Source: Strobilurus pachycystidiatus (lineage: Eukaryota; Basidiomycota; Agaricomycetes; Agaricales; Physalacriaceae). Taken from it: DNA of 64,000 nt. Made by a program: the position numbers and the translations under genes. Below are positions 45,045-52,800 of this stretch, in pieces; within the stretch, counting starts at the first letter, position 1, and every line of letters begins with the position of its first letter. Where the stretch lies: the NCBI GenBank assembly GCA_019915135.1, contig JAHLMK010000015.1, positions 1,302,001 through 1,366,000 of the forward strand, read 5' to 3'. The notes under the pieces were generated by a model, which searched no databases, was not told the origin of the DNA, and saw only the letters and a list, made by a program, of their open reading frames with translations.

Positions 45045-45576
45045 CACTCGTCAAACTCGAATGAGGGCCGCTTCGTCTTTTTGACAGTGTCAGGGCCTGG
45101 TCCGAGGATGAATCCCGAGCCTTTTTTGTCGAAAGAGATGGTGATGGGTAATTCTTTGGGGGCTGAGATTTCGCTCAGACATCGGACGAAGGTTGTTCAA
45201 GACAGCACGCACTGTAATACAGGGGACGTTCCACCCCATACAATTTTGGGCGAACTTGTGTACTGAATTGGAGAGGCGGATGCTCTTCTTTCCTCTTGGC
45301 TCTTTTTATCGCTGTGTCCCGTATGTTCGCCTCCTGGCGCAGCTTAAAATCCTCGTATGCTTGGCGCCTTTCGGCTCTTGTCTTCTCTCGCTTTTCGAGG
45401 GCGTCAGGCTCTTTCAAGGACGGCGCCGCCTCGTCAGGAGGCTGCGGCGGTTGCAGTGCCGCTAGCTCAGCGGGGGCCCGCCAGGTGAAGACGGTTCGAT
45501 GATGATTGACAGAGTCTTGTACGGGTGGAAAGATGTGACGACGGACGGCGGCGGGGCGCGGAAGCAAAGGCCGCAT
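45044..45576 (-). CDS. Small basic protein of unknown function, stop overlapping the next start
   Basis: The first exon encodes MRPLLPRPAAVRRHIFPPVQD, which is Arg-rich and without acids for the first 20 residues and so could be a mitochondrial presequence. A charged helix follows (KREKTRAERRQAYEDFKLRQEANIRDTAIKRAKRKEE). An intron near 45,170-45,219 leads to a second exon reading PKELPITISFDKKGSGFILGPGPD and ending KKTKRPSFEFDE. The second exon is inferred from its protein-like sequence and clean acceptor; an alternative longer intron starting 53 bases earlier would drop about 18 residues. If the second exon were wrong, the protein would end at 45,175. Possibly a mitochondrial ribosome-associated protein (weak inference). 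Confidence 0.55.
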
Positions 45577-46205
45577 GGAAGAGAGCGGGAAAGCGGGACC
45601 GAGGTATAGTTGAAGGACAAGATTTGTTTATGCCGCCGGCGGAGGCGAGAAATCAGACGCGCAACAGACGCGTCTCATGAATCATTGGATGATCAGCGGC
45701 TTGGAAAGTCGTGTATAAAGACGTGCACTATGAGATATGGCAATGGTCGTAGAGTTGGACTGATAGGTACTGTGTTGATTTTGCGATGGAAGTGAGGGTG
45801 AAATTACTGTACGTGAAGGCAGCCCAACTTACGACGTCCAGAACGATTGCGTGTGTCCGGATCCTATTATACGGTGTCTGCGGCTTGTCCAGCGCAGATA
45901 TCTTTACCTTCACCTTTCTCGTTCATCACTTCGTATGTAGTGATAATCATGATAAGCACTCAACGTTGAGGCTTCGCTTGCTACTGTACTAGCGCTCAGC
46001 GGCTCATCTTCAATGTATGAATCTATGGCCGCACAGGTCCCGGACTGTCCTTGCAGCATTGTTGTCACCTTGGCACGTTAAATGTATGCCAGCAGTGCTT
46101 GCCTCTTGCAAAATTGAGTATTCTCCTTGTTCAATGGCTGCTCGACTAAATGCATCGAGATTTGGAGGCGCAGGTTATGGTGCGAAAATATGCCACAGTT
46201 AACAT
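45577..46205. other. Intergenic region upstream of the tRNA gene
   Basis: Promoter side of the small basic protein gene and 5' flank of the tRNA. Short frames on the plus strand show no motif; nothing else is seen. Confidence 0.45.
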
Positions 46206-46289
46206 GGGCTCTTGGCACAGGGGTAGCGCGCACGCTTCGCATGTTATAAAGCTTGCGTGAGGTCGTGGGTTCAATTCCCACAGTGTCCA
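46206..46289 (+). tRNA. tRNA-Ala (anticodon CGC) with a 12-nt intron
   Basis: The cloverleaf can be drawn by eye. The acceptor stem GGGCTCT pairs with AGTGTCC with one T-T mismatch and the G3-U70 pair that marks alanine tRNAs. The D arm contains A-box sequence GGCACAGGGGTAGCG. The anticodon stem is CACGC/GCGTG, with loop TT-CGC-A...T interrupted after the base 3' of the anticodon by a 12-nt intron (46242-46253). The T arm is GTGGG-TTCAATT-CCCAC with a perfect B box. The discriminator is A. A run of six T follows at once. One D-stem pair (A-C) is mismatched. Confidence 0.85.
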
Positions 46290-46290
46290 G

Positions 46291-46296
46291 TTTTTT
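46291..46296 (+). terminator. RNA polymerase III terminator of the tRNA gene
   Basis: Six T residues directly after the tRNA 3' end. Confidence 0.8.
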
Positions 46297-46313
46297 GCAG
46301 CTTGCTTGCACCG

Positions 46314-46321
46314 ACTCGGTC
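46314..46321. repeat. Target-site duplication, left copy (ACTCGGTC)
   Basis: The 8-bp ACTCGGTC directly abuts the left terminal inverted repeat and is repeated exactly at 51785-51792. Eight-base duplications are the hallmark of hAT and KDZ elements. Confidence 0.9.
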
Positions 46322-46338
46322 TAGGGTGGCGCAGTAAA
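46322..46338 (+). repeat. Left terminal inverted repeat of the transposon
   Basis: TAGGGTGGCGCAGTAAA, 17 bp, perfect inverse match to 51768-51784. Confidence 0.93.
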
Positions 46339-46441
46339 TAGGGCCGTGGGGTAAACCTCCCGAGGCAGTATCAAACCGGTTCCATACCTGGCGGGGTAGC
46401 GGGGGCGGTTTGGAACCGGTTTGGTACCGGTTCCAAACCTC

Positions 46442-46460
46442 CACGTGACTTTTTCACGTG
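46442..46460. promoter_or_regulatory. Left subterminal CACGTG pair
   Basis: Two CACGTG palindromes whose starts are exactly 13 bases apart (46442 and 46455). The same spacing recurs in three pairs at the right end, so these are candidate transposase-binding sites. Confidence 0.6.
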
Positions 46461-46559
46461 ACTCCAGTGCGCACAGGCGGCGGCGACGCGGCGCGCACTC
46501 TGGGACAGCCACGGAGGGCATCAAAGATTGAAATAAGCATAAAGAATGTATTATAATAT

Positions 46560-49500
46560 CTAAAACTGCATAGTATAGGCTTCACCCTCATCCTCCTCAG
46601 CTGTAGCATTACCATCGGATGCACCAGTTTCCACTAACTTTGTCTCACTCTTCTGCCGCGGCGTCCCTTCACGCGCAAGCTTCTCCCACACCAAATCCGA
46701 CCTGAAGTTGACTGGACTGTCCAGACAAGCGTAGAAGTCCTCGACATCAAACCACGAGTTCTCAGATCCGTCAAACTCGGCACCCATTGTTGCGCCACCC
46801 TTGAACGGAGTACCCACAGGCTCATCTTCCACTGACCGATCAAGCCACTTGTCGCAAACATCATCATGGACAGCTGCATCTTTTTCAAGACCAGCCTTCT
46901 GGATGTCCACAAAGCCAGTGCGAGGGTTGGCATCCAGTCTGGTTTTGATCTAGTCAACGGGGCATCTATGAGTGCTTATGTGAAGTGGACAGGTGTCGAG
47001 ACGTATTACCTTCTTCTTGGCTTGATAATGCTGCCCCAACTGTGCACGGCAGGTCAAAGTCTGGACTGATGTCTGACTGCGCTGTGGCGGAGTCAGCCAG
47101 GTGAAGCGAGATACTGTCCGTTCCTCGGGCATTGAATTGACGCGAATCGAATATAGCTTTACAGCCAGATGCTATCATATCATCAGTACTCAATCACAAT
47201 GCCAACAGAACGAGTAGACCCTTACCGGAAGTATACAAGCTTGACGAGAGTCAGCGGGTAAATGAGAATCACTGTTAAGTATACTATTCCACCACTCGCG
47301 AACGGCGTAGCGCTTGTTGTCGTGAACTATGGGTGTGTCATATGGATATATGCGCCGAGCATAAAGCAATATCTCCTTTTCAAACTGCATGGCAAAAGAT
47401 CGTCCGCGTCTCTGCCAAACTCTCCAGTGGTCGTGAAATCCCAACGTGATCTCTGCTGAAGCCAGCTCGGACAGATACGATGCAACAGTACGAAATGCGG
47501 TCGGATGTGCAACGCCAACATATTTCGGATCCATAGGCTCTGTGCGAAAAAGGTCCGACTTGAGGTAATCTGTGAGTGCAATCAAAAGTTAATACGAAGG
47601 AGCGAGTACACGAGCTTGAGTGATATACTGACTGGGATTAAGATACGCGGCGGCCAAGTATGCTTTGCTCAATAGCCGGCCACCGTCACCAAGTAGCTCA
47701 TTGAAACAATATTTGAGAATCCCTAGAGCTTCTTCTCGAACATGTGCCGGATAGTCGTTCTTCTTGAGGGCCACGGCGGCAACTGTATGTACGACAACAG
47801 AATGCATATAAAGAAAAACATCAGCGGCAGTGACTTCGATGGATTCAAGACATGTCAGTGCATTGGCAGCAGGGCGTCCGAGTTCAATGAGCTGTGACGC
47901 ACGGCAATTGAAATGCCATGTCTCCTTTGATGTGAGTTCGGTTGAATAGTACTCTTCGTACTTTGTTGAATGATTAGATATGGTGCAATACATCGGAAAT
48001 GATCAAAACATACATCAAATGAGACACGGCCCCACTCTATCGTCTTTTGAATCGCAGGGATGCAGCGCTGCACGGATATTGCAGAGTGAATGATCGACGC
48101 AAAACGTGTCTTGCCCACAGCCTCTAATCCACGTTTGATGTCGTGTTTCTCGCGTGCCGTCTTGAGATCCGCAATGCCGATATGTGAGCGGTGGTAATAC
48201 GAGATTGTCTTGCGTACGACTTCAATAGGCTGCTAGATGTCAGTAGGTAATAATTGACTAGTACATAGTTACGCACCGTCTCGAAGTATTCGATCTTGCA
48301 AAGGTTTTTCACAAAATTATGGAGATGGTGGCAAACATCGGCCAGAGGAATAGCAGTGGGCAAATCAAACGTGAAGATTTGACGACTTTTTCTGGTATTG
48401 CCGGTGCTGTCACAGATATAGGCACCAATGCGCCCAGGACCGATACGCTGTGCGACCTGGGAATGAAGACAATCAGCACCGAGTTAGCAGACTCCATTAA
48501 GACTTACCTCCATCGCCAGATTCGAGATGAATTCGGCTGTGTGGGAAACATCTGTGCACTCTCGGCACTCCATCAGATAGACCACGCCATTACGATCAGA
48601 AACGTGCACGGTATAGAACGCCTCTCTTCCTTCTGTCGTCCCACCATCAATTGACAACGTTTCGTCGTACTCTGCCTGCATGTGGCTCAAATTTTCCGCT
48701 CGTATCACCTCCACCTCACCATCCATCATCTCCTCAAGCCGATCGCGTGTGGGCACCGAATAAGAACTATCCAACTCGTTGAACGGAGCACGCCATTCGG
48801 AACGATCACAGAGACTGCTGGCCAGCCCACCAACGGCGAATAATTTGGTAATGGCAGCATCGGTGCGCAAATGTTTACTCTTCTTTCCGTGCGTCCTGAA
48901 GTAGAGTTCCTCTCGCGTAGTGTGCATGTGGTTGGCGTTGTCGTCAAGCTTCAACCGCTTTGCCGGTGGCTCGTCATCCAGTTTCCTCTCAGCCCCATCA
49001 ACAATCTCTGTCCCGTCCACCATCGCCACCGCTTCTACTCTTTTCGCCGCTGCCACGAGAACCGAAGGTGCTTTGCCCCTGGCGTAGACTCTTGCCGTGT
49101 CGCGAAGCTCATCCGATAGTTTTGTACAGTCCTTACAATGGCGAGTTGCCCGCGCGGCATTACGCTTTGAGAAGGTATAGCCACATTCAACTCCTCTACA
49201 CCGCCATCTGATGGGTTGTGGGACCTTTTTAAGATCTCCTTTTCGTACGCACGGGCGCAAAAGTTTGTCGAGATAGCTCGATGCCGGTCGTCCGCCCTTT
49301 TTCGGATTACGGCGGGCAGTCGTCACATCAACGAGCAAGTGAAACGGCTCCGGACCATCGTCGTTGTCATCTTCGTCATTCTCGCTATCTGTCTCGAGAT
49401 CATTGGCATTCTTCACGGGCTTCTAGGACTGGTAAGCACTCTGGCTAATACATAAGATTTCGTAACTGACCTTCTCCAACGTTTTCTTTGGCTTGTCTTT

Positions 49501-51253
49501 CTTTGGCCTGGACGCTCTCCTCACTCCGGAAACCTTCTTTGCTGGCTCAGCTTTCCCCTTCAACTCCATCTGGGGAAACAATGATCCCCATCCAGATGAA
49601 TCCCCACTGGCTTTCTGTCTCCCACACCTCTTCTTCCCTTTTTCCTTGGAATCGGGCTCGATCTCGTCAACGTCTACATCCATCGCATCCATATCAGAAC
49701 CGTCATCACCAGAATCACTATAGTCATCATCATCGGAGTATTTGCGGCGGTGACGGCTGGGAGACTCGAACGTGAATTCCCGCTTCTCATCTATCCCAAA
49801 GACAAATGGCGAGGCATCGTGAACCTCCGATTCTGCAGCCGCATTCGAGGGAGGCTCTACCGCACTCGTCATCGGCGTATCCTTCCCGTCACCCTTCATT
49901 TCACCTCCACGTCCTTCTCCCTGATTCTCGGTGCCCTTGCCGGCGTCTGGAACAACCTCGACATCCGAGTCGTTATCTTCTGGTTTGTTGCGGATGAAGA
50001 CGGTTGGCTATAGTGCTGGTAAGCTACTTGATTCGGACTGGTTTGGAATAAGGACTCACCTTTGCCCGCATTAAGTCCAGTATCTCACAGAGGATTCGAA
50101 GTCGCTCTCGAGAGCAGTCTCGTGTAGTGAGGAGAGGAAAGTTGTTGGGGAGAACGGCCCGGGCTCCAGCATTAGTCGCGAGGATTGAGCACGAAAACCC
50201 ATCACTCTGCGACGTAACGACAAGATCCTTAATTGAGAACGTGGTTGACTCCAGGTGGAACGACAGCCATAGTGTAAGGATCTCGATAAGACCCTTTGGC
50301 ACAGGTAAGTGAAACGAATCACCATAGAATATCGTCGGTGGCTGACGGACAATGACAGCGACAACCCAGTGATTACCCTTCTCCATCACTGGAGGCAAGG
50401 TGCATGTATTGTCGGTCTCGATGCGAACATTGATGGGAAGGATGAGATGGGATGCGTCCTGTTTCGATAACGCCTCGCCTGCCTTGAGTAGGCCCCCACG
50501 AGATGAGGACTCCATCGCCGAGAAATACGCGTCTCGGCTGCCATGTTCGCTGCAAACAGAGCGCATGACGGTGAAGAAGAAAGGGTCATGGAAGTGAGTC
50601 TCTGCAATGAATTGTGTGACCTTGCGCTGATTCAGGTACTGCATTTGCAGAACATGCTCGTCGGAAAGCCACCGGTCGCTGGCGTACGCGTACAACACCG
50701 CGTGTGATATACGGCCCATTCCCGAAGGTGTACACGCTTTCCAGGGCGTTGTGAGGAGCATCTGCCGAGCTCGGCCAGCCTCCAGACGGTCCTCTGACTT
50801 CCATCCCTTCTCGTGCGCGCCTAACCATGCCAGTGATTTCTTTAGGTCTGTCTGGCGGTGCCCAATATCATGCCAGCGATACCAGAGAAGCAGCACCCAC
50901 CACTCAAGACGCAAATCCCCGGGTCCGACTGTGAACGTCTTCGTATGTGTGGTTTTGGACCGAATTTCCGGAAGGGCCTGCTCGGTGATGTGGTTGAGCT
51001 CCGTCATCCCGGGCATGGTCAGGGCAATGAGGGCAGAGCGAGCAGTGGCGGGTGTCAGAGATGATGGGAAGGATGTGAAGGAAGCAGTCATGCTGGGAGT
51101 GACGAGTCGTCTGGCAAGAGTAGGCACACGGAATTCTAGCAGTTGGTTGTTGAGAGCTGTGTCATGTAACAGTAGTGATTGGAATAGAGGGGGAATTGGT
51201 GCAAGTTTTTGGAGTGCTCTGATGAGATCCTGGTCTGGCTGTGACGGAGCCAT
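46560..51253 (-). CDS. Ulp1-like cysteine protease fused to BED-type zinc finger and hAT transposase
   Basis: Nine exons (50060-51253, 49471-50007, 48508-49422, 48277-48456, 48014-48232, 47633-47960, 47226-47569, 47010-47171, 46560-46949) total 4,269 nt and give 1,422 residues. Residues ~280-370 form a C48/Ulp1-like site: His ~295 (GNHWVVAV), Asp ~312 (YGDSF), Gln ~349 and Cys ~355 (SQSDGFSC). A disordered acidic/basic linker and a BED-like finger follow (~650-676, WRCRGVECGYTF...RHCKDC). The hAT core has first Asp ~836 (LSIDGGTT), second Asp ~898 (CDSTGNTRKSR) and PCHH-like DVCHHLHNF. The C-terminal dimerisation region reads VNSMPEERTVSRFTWLTPPQRS. All junctions are in frame. An in-frame GTG extension upstream is ignored because the first ATG starts MAPSQPDQ. 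Confidence 0.88.
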
Positions 51254-51330
51254 GATGCGCCAAAGTGTAATGAGGATGTCGGCGAAAAGGGAGAGGCGGG
51301 ACCACGTACGCCGAAATTGCTCGGCGAAGT

Positions 51331-51349
51331 CACGTGAATATATCACGTG
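51331..51349. promoter_or_regulatory. Right subterminal CACGTG pair 1, containing a TATA-like core
   Basis: CACGTG at 51331 and 51344, 13 bases apart, with ATATAT between. It lies about 80 bases upstream of the transposase ATG, so it may serve both as promoter and transposase-binding site. Confidence 0.55.
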
Positions 51350-51382
51350 CTGGTTCCGAACCTACCCTTCCAGGCCTCCGAG

Positions 51383-51410
51383 GTTTGGAACCGGTTCCAA
51401 ACCGGTAACT
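51383..51410. repeat. GGTTTGGAACCGGTTCC-type palindromic repeat, right end
   Basis: Shares the GGTTTGGAACCGGTT motif with the left subterminal block at 46409-46440, where GGTTTGGAACCGGT and ACCGGTTCCAAACC face each other. Such shared palindromes are common in hAT subterminal regions. Confidence 0.7.
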
Positions 51411-51555
51411 TACCGAGTCAAACTGTTTTGGGGGGGAAACATAGGTTTCCCCCACGACCCTAGCAGTAAACCTCGGCCGTCGGTTTGAAACCGTTACTTA
51501 CCAACCCCCAGTTTGGCCCGGGTTTCAAAACCGTTACTAACAGTTTCGATACAGG

Positions 51556-51574
51556 CACGTGATGCACACACGTG
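51556..51574. promoter_or_regulatory. Right subterminal CACGTG pair 2
   Basis: CACGTG at 51556 and 51569, 13 bases apart. Confidence 0.6.
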
Positions 51575-51651
51575 ATGGGCGCGCCGCCCTCCCGCCCCTT
51601 CCCCGCCCTCTTGTTGCCGCCCTCAGGCTTGCCCAGCAGCGCTGCCGCCGT

Positions 51652-51670
51652 CACGTGGATTCATCACGTG
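51652..51670. promoter_or_regulatory. Right subterminal CACGTG pair 3
   Basis: CACGTG at 51652 and 51665, 13 bases apart. Confidence 0.6.
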
Positions 51671-51740
51671 CCGGTATTGAAACTAGCAAACCTACTCGTC
51701 GACCTTTCAAAACCGTATCAATACAGTTAAAAACCGTCAT

Positions 51741-51770
51741 AAACCCTAGGTGTATCAAAACCTAGGGTTT
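51741..51770. repeat. Inverted repeat next to the right end of the transposon
   Basis: AAACCCTAGG faces CCTAGGGTTT across a ten-base loop, just inside and overlapping the right terminal repeat by three bases. No equal structure is at the left end. Confidence 0.75.
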
Positions 51771-51784
51771 ACTGCGCCACCCTA
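51768..51784 (-). repeat. Right terminal inverted repeat of the transposon
   Basis: TTTACTGCGCCACCCTA, the exact inverse of 46322-46338. Confidence 0.93.
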
Positions 51785-51792
51785 ACTCGGTC
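51785..51792. repeat. Target-site duplication, right copy (ACTCGGTC)
   Basis: Identical to 46314-46321. Confidence 0.9.
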
Positions 51793-52726
51793 GTCGTCGA
51801 GTGACTCGACTCACTCGAGTCTCGACTCGTCGAGGGCTCGAGGTCACCGTCCGAGGTCCGAGGACACTGAGGCGGCACTGAGGCCTCTGAGGCGACGCTG
51901 TGCGCGAGCGCCGAGCGGCGACAGCCAAAGTGTTCAAGGCAGTGTCTGAGCGTCAGTGCTAAGTCTTGCTAGGTGCTCGATGCTGTGTGCTATTCAGGCT
52001 TGAACAATAATCAATAATAGCCTCCAGATAGCCTCTAGGTTTCCAGAACTGTAACGCTTACAGATGTTTACTGTACCACCCAGGGCGCGAGTCCGGAATT
52101 GTCAATGCAGACGCCGGTAACTTGCCGGTAACAGAGGCACGCGATCCAGGCAGGCACAGGGCCTCATCAGAAAATGTATCTCTACTTACGGCCACCACCA
52201 CCAACATGCACTGGAGACGTGTCCCTGCCGGTCTTCCTCCAGGTCCAGGACTCCGTTATACATCTTGTTGGAAACCTCCCTGCTTGATAGACATGTAGAA
52301 CAGTCATCTGTTCTGCATCGCCGCCGTCACGGACGCAGAAAACAACGAAGACCTCGCCAAGAAACGGCGCGACAAACTTCCGAATGGTCTGTGCAGAGTC
52401 ATCCCTGGCATACAGGCTTGTTTTTTGGGGGTTCGTAGTCACCAGTTTGACTCGCATCGAGCTTAGCTCTGACGATACCTGAAGGTTCACCCATCATCCA
52501 TCATGGACAATTCGCGCCGACGATGTCGCGATGGGCCCACCCTTTCTCCGTTCAGTTATAACAATATGACAATGCTCTGCGGAACGTACCTAAGGCTCGT
52601 CTGAGGTCTCTATCCGGGCTAGACTCTGAGCTCGATGTCACCCGCATCATTCTACGAACGTCGCACTCGAGGGAATGTCAAACTGACTATCTATCGAGCG
52701 CACCCCCATGCTCAAGGCGGAAATCG

Positions 52727-52733
52727 TATAAAG
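52727..52733 (+). promoter_or_regulatory. TATA box of the 1,987-residue orphan gene
   Basis: TATAAAG, 68 bases upstream of the boundary of the ATG at 52801. Confidence 0.6.
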
Positions 52734-52800
52734 TCGCATAATTGCGCTCTATCACTCCAGTTCACAGCTCTTCCCGGACACTGCGACTACTACTGATACA

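Larger units (their letters stand above)
46322..51784 (-). mobile_element. Complete hAT-type DNA transposon encoding an Ulp1-protease/hAT transposase fusion
   Basis: A 5,463-bp element bounded by identical 17-bp terminal inverted repeats (TAGGGTGGCGCAGTAAA at the left, its reverse complement at the right) and an 8-bp direct duplication. It carries one gene, on the minus strand, with a long uninterrupted coding capacity once nine exons are joined. Subterminal regions hold repeated GGTTTGGAACCGG-type palindromes and four CACGTG pairs. Intact ends, intact target duplication and intact frame suggest a young, possibly active copy. It sits 25 bases after the tRNA-Ala gene. Confidence 0.93.
51785..52800. 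other. Region right of the transposon: CTCGA-rich repeats and a possible short minus-strand frame
   Basis: The first 130 bases are built from short GACTCGA/ACTCGAG and GAGGC units with local dyad symmetry (for example CGAGTGA...TCACTCG at about 51798-51817). A minus-strand frame at 52182-52490 (MNLQVSSELSSMRVKLVTT...) is protein-like in parts (VAPFLGEVFVVFCVRDGG) and could be an exon remnant, but no partner exon or family is recognised. The last 100 bases hold the promoter of the next gene, with TATAAAG at 52727-52733. Confidence 0.4.

Noticed and set aside
48484..49899. Treating protease and transposase as two separate genes
   Set aside because: The short intron at 50,008-50,059 joins the two in frame, and the total exon length is a multiple of three; the single-gene model is simpler. 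RNA data could still overturn this.
50751..51488. Long plus-strand frame across the right end of the transposon
   Set aside because: It is antisense to the Ulp1-like exon with its intact catalytic residues, and runs into the subterminal repeats.
46322..51784. Calling the element a KDZ (Zisupton-type) transposon because of the Ulp1 domain and 8-bp duplication
   Set aside because: The C-terminal motif (MPEERTVSRFTW) and the CDSTGNTRK block fit hAT transposases better; a profile search would settle it.
51785..51910. CTCGA-rich stretch as a second transposon end
   Set aside because: The units are short and irregular, and no matching inverted end or target duplication is seen nearby.
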